DNA from: Agrostemma githago
Taxonomy: Eukaryota > Streptophyta > Magnoliopsida > Caryophyllales > Caryophyllaceae
Direction of reading: 5' to 3'
DNA: 64,000 nucleotides
Assembly: GCA_958450325.1 (NCBI GenBank)
Contig: OY288250.1
Location: 47,280,683 to 47,344,682 of the forward strand
The position numbers and the translations under genes were made by a program. This document shows, in pieces, positions 9,926 to 21,367 of this stretch; the stretch's first letter is position 1; the number at the start of each line of letters is the position of its first letter. The notes beneath the pieces were generated by a model. It was not told the DNA's origin. It worked only from the letters and a program-made list of their open reading frames with translations, and searched no databases.

Positions 9926-12900
9926 CTAGGAAGGGCCCTTAGAAGCTGCACCGACAACTATCATAACCTCGCAAAGGTTGTCATCCAAACCTAGATCCTC
10001 TAAGACTATAAGAGGAGACTCACTACCATCCATCACCGACAACATATCTAGGGTAGCCGTCTCGGGGACTCCTCCGACCTCCTCGTTAGCACCCGTAGCC
10101 TCAGCCTCAGCCTTACTTTCCCTCTTGACCCGATGCCTGGCCTCACCCTGGGTATAGGTCTCACCCCGAGACCGAGCCAACAACTTCTTAAGAAAAGCGA
10201 TCTCGTCAGCTCGAGATTGCAGGAGCCGTTGCGATTCAACCTCTCTCGCCTCGAGCTCGGTCACACGAGTCTCCAGCTGCCCCACCATATCCGGGACATC
10301 CTACAAATACACTCAATCATTAGGAAAACGTGCAAGAAGCCTAAAGAACCACCTTAGACATGTAAACTCACCGATCAAGGTCCCGAAGTGTCACGGGAAA
10401 CCCTCGAGGCATAGGCCCGGAAGCAGTTGGCGGCCTGCCACAACCGCTGATGGCAAGCCGACGAAACTTGAAAATAGAAACCATAGAAGTTAGGCAAACT
10501 GACCCTAATTCTTAGAGCCCAAACAAGGAACAAAAACCAAAACTCACCCGATACACCCGGTCGCGCCACTCTATCCCGGCATCCATTTCATCGGCAGAAC
10601 ACGGGGGGAGAGGCTCAGTGAAAGGTATCCCAGCCGCATCCACCCTAAGCAGCGTCAAAGGAAAATCAGAGGGTTGAATTTCATCAGCCGGATCGGCCAG
10701 CTGAAAAGACAACAGAATGGTCGATCGGAAGGCAAGGAAACAATAAACTGCAACACGAACCCTAGAACCAAAGTTAGAACATTACCACAAGGTGATACCA
10801 AGCTAACCGCCGGGTAACGTGAGATAGATAGAAGGCACCAGGCACCAAGAGTGTATCGCCCCCTTCTCCGTCCCAATCCTCAATGACATCTGAGGCGGTC
10901 GGCGGTCTGAACATGGTCCGGGGAGGTTCAACCGGCACCCTGAAATCGTCGTATAGGCACTGACGCACCAACCACTCGCCCAGGTACCAAAATGGAGGAA
11001 TCAACGCAGGAAGAAGCATCCACCTATAACTCCGCGGCCTCAGCTCCGCAGCCACATACTCCGGCACGCCCTCGTAATTAGCCCAAGGGCGGGCCACAAA
11101 CAACACAAATAAAACCGACATCCTAATGAAGTCGCAAGCCTTGGGGGGTTATTGAACAAATAGACTATAGAAGAAAACTTACATCATCGAGGCCTAGCTT
11201 GTTAACCAACGCATTCTCCACTGGGTAGTGGCTGATCGTGCTCTTAGGCTGAGCCAACCTCCACTCGATTCCCGCCGGGAATCTCTTCGGGTGCGTCCGT
11301 ACCGTCTTAGGAGCTAAGCACGGGAAGTAGGAATAGATCTAAGCCTGCAAAATCCCAAAACAACTTTAGCAATTGAAGCCAAAAACTAAGTAGAACTCAA
11401 AACACAAGAGCGAGAAAAGCTACTAACCTCCAATACAAGGCCCGGACCCACAATGGGCACAGCTGAGGCCGACCCTATCACCAGCGGCCTCACCATGACT
11501 TGCAGGCAGCGGGTCATCTCCGCGAAAGCCGCGGTCACCCAATCGTAACGCCCCAGCTGAGTAAGCTCAGCTAGGAAGGGTAAAATCCTAGTGCTAAACC
11601 TCTCGTCCTTGTCCGAAAAGTGGGTCGAACCTAGGAAGTACCACAACCACAACCGGGCATCCTGCTCCGGCGTGTTGGGTTCTCGATCCTCTAACACCGC
11701 CACTCGCTCGAAGTGGTCGGTGATGTAAGAACTCACCAAAGCATGAGGCGTACTATATGCCTCACGCGGCAAACAATCCCCGATGAGGCCCCACACCTCA
11801 TCACTATCTAGACTAGGACCCTCGGCGGCCCACCTAATCCTATCCGGACCCCAGGGCATACCGCTAATCATCCCAAAGTCCTCTAGGGTCATCCCGACCT
11901 CCCTGTGGACATGACGTAGGTCCACCCCGACGCGGCCACGCGCGGGTTTGGGTAGGCGAATGAATCTCGTGGTAAGATTGTTCTCGGGTTCGAAATTTAA
12001 GTCAAAGTTGGAGTCGCCACCGAATTTGTGGTTATTCGGAACCATTCGAGCCCACTCTATGTCGTCATGGGCCGTACACAAAGTATGACCCATTTCGATT
12101 TTAGAGTTTATGGGGCTCGTCCCTTTGCATTGCGATACCGATACCATCTACACCTGTATCGTGTAGAGAATGACTCTCGTGCGCCAACGTTTTCGGGCAT
12201 TCGGAAACCGAGGTTCTGAGTAAGGGGTGAGGGTACGTGTTGGGAAGCCCAGTAAGGACACCCAACCCCGCCCGCACAATGGCGGCCTCTACTAAGACAT
12301 CGTTCGTGTTCGTGTACGCGCGCTAGTAAAACGACTAAATGATATGCAAACAACGTTTTTGGCTAAGCATGCTAATTAAATATAAGCTACGTCATTTTAA
12401 TGCATCTTGATTCAGTCAAAGTGATTTAGCATGTGATGTTCATTTAAGGCAATAAATGGCAAACATCAAAAATAGAAAACTCGTAAATAAATTACAAATT
12501 ACACGGGCGGAATACAACCCGGAATTCACAATAAAACGAGCAATAAAATAGAATAATTCAATTATAAGCAGCAAATGCTAACTAGAAACGGACCCGTATA
12601 TAATAAATATAGACAAGACCGTAAGTTGTGCTAATGGACGAACTTCGATTAATTACGCATTATATTGCGTATTAAGCGAAGGACGGAGATTCCCGATGCC
12701 TTGTCCCGACTTATCACATCGAGGAATAGAGTCTAAATTAATCATGTGTCGGATACGACTAAAGAGTCGTCGACAAAAGATTAATAGTGCGAGACCGTCG
12801 ATCAAAGTCGTTTATGTGAAGTGATATGCATGAGTTTTGAAAAAGGAGATCACGTGATTGACTTTACACGTGTCGACTAAGTCGTAAAAAAAATGACGAG

Positions 12901-12945
12901 GCTCAAATGTTGCATTAAAGCTCTCAGATTTCTGGGCTACAGGAC

Positions 12946-13056
12946 CCACTCGACCAAGTCATGGCATGGACTCGATCGAGTGCGTACTCGAAGCAGCTAT
13001 TGCCCAGTTTTTGGGGTGCTACTCGATCGAGTGGCCTATGGCACTCGGTCGAGTGC
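12946..13056 (-). promoter_or_regulatory. Dyad cluster i of solo LTR 1
   Basis: CACTCGACCAAGTC (one half degraded), GACTCGATCGAGTG, TACTCGATCGAGTG and CACTCGGTCGAGTG. It lies about 1 kb from the TATA-proximal cluster, as in every family-B LTR here. Confidence 0.8.
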
Positions 13057-14015
13057 CCCCTGTACGAGGCATGGCTCGTTTTGCTTTTATGTTTTAAAAT
13101 CAATGGTTGACCGAATTGAATAAAAATATTGCACAATTTAAATGCAACTCGGTTTTCGGTGCCATAATCGTGTACTATACGATTATGAGACCGTCATCGG
13201 GATTTTATGAGAATATGTTATTATTGGATTAAAAAAGTTTGATTAGTGACGAAGTTGTAGTCCTCCGCGTCACGACATCGATACTAATCCTAACGGATTA
13301 TGTGATGTTGATTTTGGCTTCAACGGATTTCGCACTAATCTCAGAAATGGAGTCTTACATGTTCAACTATGAACGACCACGATCTCGTTACGCCCTTGAG
13401 TACATTGGGGCGGCGCTCCTCGAAAGGGTGCCACCTCCGTCGTGACTCGTAAAGGGATTAAACGGACTTTGGATGATCGTCGTAGTCAAACGTGTTAAGA
13501 GTCGAATTTTAATATTATATGAATATATATACACGATATTAAAATGTTAACGACGATAATTAAATGTTAGAAGTTAGAATACGATAAATGAATGTTAGAT
13601 GTTAGTGTTAGAGAGTTAGCATACATGAAATTAAAAGTTCGTGTGTTAGTAATAATAATAATAATAATAGTAATAATATACATAAAAAACAGTAAAAGGA
13701 AGAATGGAGAAAGAGATGTCGGGATTTGAATTACACCCTCAACCTACATGCTTAAATGGCCTCGGAAACGAACTCGTAGTAGCGGCGTGTGCGTGGGAGT
13801 GTCGAGATATGTAGGGTGAGTTAGGGTGTGTTTGGTTAGGGAGAGGATGCTCTCGGGTCTTTGGCGAGTTTTGATCTCGAGTTTTGATTGTATATGTGTG
13901 TAGGATTGATGTCGAGATGGTGAATGCTTAAAGGTGAAATGATGGATGAAAATGTGAGGGTTTTTGAAGTAGTAATGGCTGAAAAAAAGTTGTGAAATGG
14001 TTGTGGGGTGATGGG

Positions 14016-14160
14016 GTATTTATAGGAAAAATACCCCGGTTTAGGGTCACTCGATCGAGTGGCGCGGGTGCACTCGATCGAGTGCCCGGTTCGAGTGCGG
14101 TTCGGCCGGTTTATGGCCTTACTCGACCGAGTGGGTGTGAACCACTCGATCGAGTGGGTC
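14016..14160 (-). promoter_or_regulatory. TATA box and dyad cluster ii of solo LTR 1
   Basis: On the minus strand TATAAATAC is at 14016-14024. Upstream of it (14046-14160) are four dyads: two CACTCGATCGAGTG, one ACTCGACCGAGTG and one CCACTCGATCGAGTGG. Confidence 0.8.
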
Positions 14161-15863
14161 GGGAAGGAGGGAGTGTAAATAGGGCATGATTTGTTGCCTA
14201 TTTTTGAAATGATTCTGGTTGATTTGGTTGTTGAGTCTGGATTCATTTTGTGTATTTGGACATAATGTGAAGCTGGTTCGTCTCGGGATTCGACTTTGAC
14301 CGGGTTTTGACTCGGTCGCTAAAAGATGGTTTTATTTCCGGTGACGGTTTTGGCCCAAATTAGTCTCATTTTATTGGAAACGACCCACTGGGCCTGGATT
14401 TGAGGTCGGTTTTGATAGATTTTCACTCTGCTAAATGCCCACGTCGGGTACTATTGATTCCGAGTCCGTATTCGAGCGTATTAAGTCATGTTGACGTCCG
14501 ATCATCATCGAGTGTTTTGTTGGAGACTACTATAGACACTAGCAGGCAAAATGCGGGTGTCTACACTCCCCAAAAGCCATGTGGAAGGTCGAGGTAGTAT
14601 CATGAAAGCGATCTATCATCGCCCTGATCACCAGAAGGTTGCATTTAGTCTGGCAACCCACCAACCTAACCCAGTGTTCAACCACGGGACCTAGAGCGAT
14701 TCTCGAGATAATCTCTTTTACTGTAGGGGCCAGCTTCTGGAAGTAGATGTCGAGGCACGTAGTAAAGTCCGAGAAAGTCCTCATCGGACCTAGGGGCTGC
14801 AAACCAAAACAATGCTAGGATGAACAAAACAAATCTAGCCTAACCCATGCAAAAATAATAACAATAGCAAAATCCGAGTCATAACTAATGAGCACGAATA
14901 TGACACTCACCAGGCCCCGCACAATGCGGCTAGAGATATGACGGTCAAGATGGAACATCAGCTGATGGCCATCCCAGTCCCGAGCCCACTCGGGATCCTC
15001 GTAAACGATCTCCTCATTCTCCGGTACCGAAGCCGAAGCATGAGCCCTCCTAGCCACCGTCTCCGGAAGCTTGCGCTTCTTCACTCTATCAAACTCGGCC
15101 TCATTAATAGTCTCAGGGTCACGCCGCTGAGACGAGACGCTCCGTCTCCTCCTGCGAATCCCTCGAGGAGTCTATGAACTAGCCCCGACAACCTCCTCAC
15201 TAGCACCAGCACTAGCACCAACCGAGGAAGTTCCCTCGGGATGCTCGGTACCACCTCTAGCTGTGAAACCCAAAACGAAAAAGAAACACAACAAAGCATA
15301 GCTCTGGTCATGCCAAATCGGCTTAAACAGGTCAAAATAAGGTCAAAATTTCGGATAAGGATATCAAAATTCCAAAAGGGCCGTCAGCACGCATTTTCGA
15401 TCCCGGTCACAATGGAAGTGGTTTTGGGAAAATCCGGCATCGTTACGACACCTTTTGGTCCATCTTAAGACACACAAAATCTCACGGAGGGTCCTAAAAG
15501 TCATCCTAGCCCTAGCAATCGACAATAAGAGCTACCCACATCCTCACAAACACTATTTGAGCAAAATTATGAAAAATAATCATAGGAATAATTGGGAAAC
15601 GGTCCTTAACCCTAACATTCCAAAACGCATTTCAACAACGAGGCATTGTCGCACCTCGAACATCCTCATCAAGCTTATAACTGCTTCAAAAAGCTCTAAT
15701 CGACCTTAATTTAACAATGAAATCAAGCACAAGCATCGAAACTTAACAAATAAAAAACGCCCAAATCGATTTTTTAGGGTTTGCAACAAACTAACTCATA
15801 ATCAATCTAATCAAGCGAAACCGACAAATAAACAAGTAAGTAACACTTACCTGAAGTCGACAT

Positions 15864-16429
15864 TGTCGTAAATAACGGAAATCGAGACGAGATTTGGCGA
15901 GAAAAGTCAAAAAGACGATCTTGAGGCGAAAGGGGCGACGTGTTCGATTTTTGAGAAATAAAACGATCGCCCCAATCTTCGTTCACTTAAACAGACCCGG
16001 ACCACGAAAACCCGACGGCCCCAGCGAACGCGCTCGAGTTCTAGCGCTAGGGGCTGAGCGCCTGAGTCTTGGAGCGCTGAAGGATGCGCGCCTAAGCGAC
16101 CCAACCCAAACTAAAACAAAGCAAAACAAATGCGACTCAAAGACAATACACATGCACCTACTAAGACAAGCCAAATAACAACAATGGGACAACTACTAAT
16201 TAACAACGATAATACACTCTCGACTAATAAAACAAGCACTTAACGCTACATCCGGACGCGTAACAAGACAATCAAGACTAACATAAGAAAACTTTGAGAA
16301 GACTCAACAAACCTAAGATCGAAACAAAAGCAAGAACAAACCCGAACAAAATAAGACAAGACTGCAAAACAAAATTACCTAAGACAAACCCACAACACCA
16401 GCATTTTACTAAAACAAATAAACAAACAA
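15864..16429 (-). promoter_or_regulatory. Upstream region of the antisense PMD gene
   Basis: There is no gene here. 16020-16100 carries GCGCCTGAGTCTT (16058-16070) between AGCGCT dyads, the same 13-mer that sits upstream of the TATA box in both element-C LTRs. The motif is about 195 bp upstream of the antisense ATG. I see no clear TATA box on the minus strand. From 16110 on the sequence is A/C-rich and featureless. Confidence 0.5.
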
Positions 16430-17060
16430 CAATTTTTGCCCGAGGGGTCTGAGTTATCCCGGAGGCACAACAATTTTGCCCGAGGGGTCTGAGTTATCCC
16501 GAAGGCACAGCAATTTCGCCAGAGGGGTCTGAGTTATCTCGGAGGCACAACAATTTTTGCCCGAGGGGTCTGAGTTATCCCGGAGGCACAGCAATTTTGC
16601 CCGAGGGGTCGAAGTTATCCCGGAGACACATCAATTTTTGATCTGAGTTATCCCGGAGGCACAGCAACAGCAATCTGCCCGAGGGATCTAAGATCCCGGA
16701 GGCACAGCAACAGCAATTCTGCCCGAGAGATCTAAGATCCCGGAGGCATAGCAATGGCAATTTTGCCCGAGGGATCTAAGATCCCGGAGGCACAGCAATC
16801 TGCCCGAGGGATCTAAGATCCCGGAGGCACAACAACGACAATTTTGCCCGAGGGATCTAAGATCCCGGAGGCACAGCAACAACTATCTGCCCGAGGGATC
16901 TACGATCCCGGAGGCACAGCAACAACAATTTTGCCCGAGGGATCTAAGATCCCGAAGGCACAGCAAACAACAATTTTGCCCGAGGGATCTAAGATCCCGA
17001 AGGCACAGCAAACAGCAATTTTGCCCGAGGGTCAGAGTTATCACGGAGGCACAACAATTT
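16430..17060 (+). repeat. Tandem array, about 14 units of 40-46 bp
   Basis: The unit is CAATTTTGCCCGAGG then GATCTAAGATCCCGGAGGCA. The first five units carry GGGTCTGAGTTATCCC, and most later ones carry the palindrome GGGATCTAAGATCCC. Units grow from 40 to about 46 bp by CAGCAA/CAACAA insertion. The position, just ahead of the 3' LTR of a Tat-type element, matches the Retand layout. Open frames on both strands here translate the repeat and are not genes. Confidence 0.9.
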
Positions 17061-17312
17061 TTGTCCTAGGGGTCAGAGGCATCCTGAAAGACAGCTGTTC
17101 GAGTGGAGACTGACGCCCTCGAATAGTTTTATATCATTTTATTTTGTCTTAGGGGTCAGAGGCATCCCAAAAGACAGCTATCCGAGTGGAGACTGACGCC
17201 CTCAGGTAGGTTTTATATCATTTTACCTTGTCCTAGGGGTCATAAGCATCCCGAAGGACGACCGCTCGAGTAGAGACTAACGCCCTCGAACGTTTTATGG
17301 GTTCATAAGCAT
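17061..17312 (+). repeat. Second tandem array, three units of about 83 bp
   Basis: Units begin near 17061, 17144 and 17228 with TTGTCCTAGGGGTCAGAGGC and end with TTTTATATCATTTTA. The third is truncated after CGTTTTATGG. They follow directly on the 40-46 bp array. Confidence 0.85.
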
Positions 17313-17636
17313 CCCAAGTAAAAGCAAATACATCTACACGTAACATATAAAAGCGCTTAAAATTAAACAAAACCTTAAATAAATCGAAGAAGACAAAGCG
17401 CGCGCGCACAAAGAATCAAGAACGAGACAACAAGCAACGGCCCGAGCCCAAGCAAACAACCACAAGCGAAAATGCCAGGTATGACTTCTAAACCTTGGCT
17501 GGCGAGCCCCAACGCACAGTCTAACGAACTTAAAACGACCCGACCGGACAGCCACCAGATCGTAATCTTCGATTGACCTGGGCGGCTATACTTTGAATTT
17601 CGCCTTGTCCAAGCCTCAGTCAAAGTGGGGGCTTCT
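17313..17636 (+). other. Element C 3' noncoding end with polypurine tract
   Basis: No gene. The last 15 bases before the 3' LTR read CAAAGTGGGGGCTTC, a polypurine tract, preceded by a GACAAGGCG...GCCTCAGTC context (on one strand or the other) that also adjoins the PPT of element B (33930-33960). This shared edge links C and B to one lineage. Confidence 0.65.
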
Positions 17637-18305
17637 GTAGACACCCAGATTTGCACCTGGTGGCTGCATAAGTGCCTAATAAACACCCAATGACGATAGG
17701 ACTGCAACGCGACACGGGTTCGTGGTGTTCTAGATAGTTTTTCTATAGAGCGGATCAAATAAATTAAACTAACATGATGGCAGCCTTAGTCGTGTCGTTA
17801 CGATCGCATAGACACTAATTAGAGTCAATTCTGACACCGGGACCCCGAGTCGGTCCCGAAACTCGAACCGAGTCAACACCGTACCAAGCGAACCTCGGGA
17901 TAAACACCCGAGGCCCACTAAACCCACGGTGCTAGGTCAAAACTGGGGTAAACTTAAACCCCAAGAATCATATCACACTCCTCCCTCTCGGTTTTGGAAA
18001 GTATCAAAACCGTATCCTCAAAACTCCAACCGCACCACCCGACGCGCCTGGGTCTCACCACGCCCGGACCCAGGCGCCTGAGTCTTAGCACGCCCCAGCT
18101 CGGGCGCCTATATTGGCGACGAGGACAGAAAACACCTATAAATACCCCCCTTCATGCCCTTATCTGGAACACACATCATTCAATTCTCTTCCCCCCTCTA
18201 AACTCTCGCTAAGGGCTCGCACTCCGACACACGAGGCAAACGATCCACTCGATCGTAGTTCCGATAATAAAACCGACATCGACGCTACTCCTCACCTTCG
18301 AGCAC
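17637..18305 (+). repeat. 3' LTR of element C
   Basis: It aligns with 7150-7774 up to 18250. A further 55 bp (18251-18305) are probably LTR sequence lost from the left copy. TATAAATAC starts at 18137, and the dyads upstream match the 5' LTR. The right edge abuts the TGATGGG start of a family-D LTR, so the true end is not resolved. Confidence 0.75.
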
Positions 18306-19921
18306 TGATGGGAGGACTTGTCGTGGGTCCTACCGATCAAGTAATACCAACTAGACCTAAAACGTAGCTAGGGTAAGTCGGGTCGATATCCACGGAGACG
18401 GTTATGGGTGTCTAGACTATGGTCTACCTAAATACGAGGCTAAGTACCCAAAACAACACAAAGAGAAGAGAATTGACTAACTAAGATGATGGAAAGAGGT
18501 GAAACTAGACTAACAATGAACTAGATATAACAAGGACTAAATGAAACAACTAAAGATTAATTAAACAAGTAAACTAGAGAAAAGAATGACTAAAGAGATG
18601 GAGAAATCAAATATGGGAAGGAGTAGGGTTAGTTTGGGTTCATAAGTGTAGTAGGATGATTGGGAGGTCAAGGGTGTAGGATTCACCTAGTTACTAAGGT
18701 CGGTCCGCGCTTTCCTGTCAAAGCCTAAGTCCGCACTCTCGTGTCAAAGACGAAACCCGAATACTCATGCAAGATATTACTAAATACACAAGAATTCAAC
18801 CACAAATCAATCACACAATGAGAAGATGAAAACAAGTATGAGAAGCATGGCCACTACAACTCAAACAAGCAATTCAACAAACACATAGAGTGCTCAACAT
18901 GTGACTAGTAACAAAGGATTCATCTTTACCCTTAATCAAACCCTAATTACCCATAATCCACACTTAATCCCCCTACTAACCCCACAATGAGTCTACTCAC
19001 ACATAATGAAACTAACCCTAACAACAATAACAAGAGAAATCAACATAAACAACAAAACATTCATTATGAAACAGAAAGAACAAGAACAATAATAAAAGAT
19101 TGAAACTTGAAAGAGTAAACAAAGATTAGGAGTAAAGAGAATAAGAAGATTATACCTACTAACAAGAGGATGAAAAGATAAGAACTTTCATTAATAAGAA
19201 AAACCCAAATAAATCTCCCAAGGTTGTCAATCTTGGTTGAATCTTGAAGAATTCCCTTAATACAAGACTAATTACTAAGATTAATCTAAGACTAACAAAA
19301 GTATAAGGAAAGATTAAGCTAATGAGAGGAGGAAGTCTATCTAGGGTTTAGAATAATGTAGAGTGGTGTATGATGCTTAAACAATACAAAAGGAGGGTAT
19401 TTATAAGGTTACAAGAACAAAGGAGAAGAAAAGAAGAGGCGCGGGCTACAGCTGGCCCATCCCGGTCGGGATGGTGGTGGTCCCGACCGGGACGACCTTG
19501 GTCCCGGTCGGGATGACACTCCAGAAGACCAGTTTTGCTTGCACTTCATCCCGATCGGGATGGCTACTCTTCCCGACCGGGATGGGTCTTGTAGGCCTTC
19601 AATATGATCTTAAAGATCTCTATTTGCATCTCATGGGCTTCTCATCGATTCTCGGTGCTCGGGATCGAGTCTAAGGGGATCGGGAATGGGTCCCAAGGTC
19701 TCGGGATCGAATCTAAGCCACCGAGTGATCATCACTTCTCTTCGTTGGCTCCAAATGTGTAGGAAACGAGTCGGAATCGTTCCAATTCTCCATGATTGGT
19801 CTTAGGAACCTGAAATAAACTAGAAGAAGCATAAGTAGCCTAGTAATCTCTCCAAAGAGCGATTTCACAAGAGAAACCGGGACCAAACACAAGAAATAGG
19901 CACTACAAACTACACTTATCA
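18306..19921 (-). repeat. Family-D LTR, copy 1 (diverged)
   Basis: It runs from TGATGGGAGG to CTACACTTATCA and is followed by ACTACCCCACACTT, the reverse complement of an Athila-type polypurine tract. This places it as the 3' LTR of a minus-strand element. It is clearly more diverged than copies 2 and 3 are from each other. The minus-strand TATA box is at 19398-19406. The dyads upstream are TCCCG-RY-CGGGA. Confidence 0.85.
19398..19586 (-). promoter_or_regulatory. TATA box and TCCCG-RY-CGGGA dyads, D LTR copy 1
   Basis: TATAAATAC (minus) is at 19398-19406. Five dyads at 19458-19586: CATCCCGGTCGGGATG, GTCCCGACCGGGAC, GTCCCGGTCGGGAT, CATCCCGATCGGGATG and TTCCCGACCGGGAT. Flanking bases often keep the symmetry (CAT/ATG, G/C). 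Confidence 0.8.
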
Positions 19922-21367
19922 ACTACCCCACACTTAACTCTTACTCGCCCTCGAGTAAGCACAAACTAACTAAAAACTAAAAGAAACTAGACTACTAACC
20001 AAGCGGGTATTAGCGCACCCTACGCCCTTTCAACTCACGCGAGTACACTTAGAGGAAAAGTGCACTCCGCAAGGCAAGTAAGGTCTTGCGACAAAACTGT
20101 TGATGCAACCGGACACAAAAACACACAAACAAACAAACATACAAACAAACAAGCAATCGGTTGTGCCCAAGAAGAAATAAATACTGCTTCCCTCTACAAA
20201 GCGGTGAAAGAAGCACCGGTTCAGGACTCAAGGCAAGTGACAACGTTCTCAAACTAATAATACATATCGATATGAACAAAACCCTAATAGTATGACGACA
20301 AAGCAATAAAAACGTTGATAACTTACCTAGGTTCCTCCTTACCTTCTAAGAACGTACTACGGGACGATCGGCGGGATGGAAAAAGGATGAACCACGGAGT
20401 TAGTCGACATTGTAGGTAAGTGAGACCCCGCCCCCTTTAGCGATGAGCCAAGAGGGTCGTCCCATGCTCAAAATCGGCCTAACTAGTCCAAGTAAAAAGG
20501 GGAGTATGGTTGCAAAATGAGGGAAGACCGATCATTACCGCTATCATCCTTCCTAGGGACTCGGTCCTTTGGTAGGCTCTTCACGGTAACGATCGGAAAA
20601 AAGGCTTATTTTGAGAGGGTGAGAATCTTTTTGTGAGATGGTTTTCTTTTGGCATATCTCTTTCATTTGGCTTTTTAGTTGCTATGCCACTTCTTTTTCT
20701 TCTTTTGTATTTTGTTTTTGACTTTTTGTGCCTTTTCTTTTTCATCATTATTTTCATTCTTTCTTTTTCTTTCTTTCTTTTTCTCTTTTTTCGCCTTTTT
20801 GGATGATTTTGTTTTGTAGGTATTTCTTGCAACCAAGTGAGAAATTCAACAATTTGCAACTTATTTGTGGAGATGTGTAGGAGGTAGGGAAATGGTAAGT
20901 TGGGACGGGCCCTTCCCTTCAAACCCACAAAAAGGGGGAAAACTTGGACTAATCAAACAATTTCGAACATGGTCACCTAAGAGACGGGACTCGGCAACCA
21001 AGGCCTTTTCACACCGTGGGTGGTCATAGTGGTCGAAATGCAAATCCCGTAGTAAATCCCTAGTAGACTAGGTGGACTCAAGGTAAAGGACCAACGAAAC
21101 TATTGATTTAGGGTCATTCTATTAGACTAAAGTCCAAGACTCGACTCATATTACTAGCTAGGAAGGGAAAGTAAACACTTGCACACTAGCCTCAAAACCG
21201 GGTTTTCGAAAACCTTTTATTACACAAGACACAAACTAAACAAGACACAACAAGACAAAAAAAAAACGAGAGAAAATGAGGCAAACACAACAAAACCAAA
21301 TAAAATAAGAGAAAAGGAAATAAACACACAAACAAAACAAACACCACCCCGAAACATCTGACGGCAA
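19922..21367 (-). repeat. Family-D interior fragment between LTR copies 1 and 2
   Basis: It is colinear with 23007-24064 plus 42714-43038 (the 3' noncoding interior) up to ACACCACCCC near 21350, then jumps to LTR copy 2. There is no primer-binding site or gag, so everything between the PBS and the 3' noncoding part has been deleted. The Lys/Arg-rich and Phe-rich frames translate simple sequence (20690-20800). No gene seen. Confidence 0.75.

Larger units (their letters stand above)
11904..14565 (-). mobile_element. Family-B solo LTR inside exon 3 of the PMD gene
   Basis: It starts TGTGGACATGACG and ends GCGGGTGTCTACA like both LTRs of element B. It is 2662 bp, against 2536 and 2560 bp in B. 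Target duplication CTCCC is at 11899-11903 and 14566-14570, and removing the LTR and one CTCCC restores the PMD reading frame. There is no interior or second LTR, so it is a recombination remnant. The long minus frame 11386-12147 begins inside this LTR; its first roughly 80 residues are LTR-encoded and not part of the PMD protein. Confidence 0.95.
9926..15863 (-). pseudogene. Antisense plant mobile domain (PMD) gene of element C, about eight exons, broken
   Basis: PMD proteins (also called aminotransferase-like mobile domain, MAIN family) are carried by some gypsy elements and host genes; their biochemical role is unclear. The minus-strand model is: exon 1 15851-15863 (ATGTCGACTTCAG, donor GTAAGT), exon 2 14911-15260, exon 3 14566-14796 continuing at 11428-11903 beyond a solo LTR, exon 4 11183-11344, exon 5 10786-11122, exon 6 10548-10700, exon 7 10372-10466, exon 8 9926-10300. 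Frame is continuous through exons 1-4. The PMD core includes TFHMAFGE (exon 3), VGMTLEDFGMISGMPWG (after the LTR), IYSYFPCLAP (exon 4) and ARPWANYEG (exon 5). Exon 8 encodes a coiled coil (MVGQLETRVTELEAREVES) and an acidic tail. Lesions: TAG in exon 2 where CAG is expected, TAG at the second codon of exon 4 where TGG is expected, phase mismatches at exons 4/5 and 7/8 as drawn, and the solo LTR. Confidence 0.8.
7150..18305 (+). mobile_element. Element C: Tat-lineage (Retand-like) LTR retrotransposon, gutted, with antisense PMD gene
   Basis: Related LTRs (about 6 percent different by eye) begin TGTAGACACCCAGATTT at 7150 and 17637. A polypurine tract precedes the right one, which sets the sense strand as plus. 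The 5' LTR stops matching at 7774 and no primer-binding site follows. The next recognisable block, at 8030, corresponds to the region downstream of gag in element B, so gag and pol have been deleted. Retained, in order: Tat-type conserved noncoding block, stem-loop repeats, antisense PMD gene (9926-15863), tandem arrays (16430-17312), PPT and 3' LTR. Additional ORFs (often antisense) and 3' tandem repeats are known in the Tat lineage (Grande, Ogre, Retand). C appears to have inserted into the family-B LTR fragment on its left. No TSD can be shown because the right edge is lost next to 18306. Confidence 0.75.

Noticed and set aside
11386..12147. 253-codon ORF taken as a single gene
   Set aside because: The N-terminal third is encoded by the solo LTR. 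Only residues after the CTCCC junction belong to the PMD protein.
16430..17060. Palindromic repeat array resembling a CRISPR locus
   Set aside because: Units are contiguous tandem repeats with near-identical contents and no unique spacers, in a plant retrotransposon with no cas genes.
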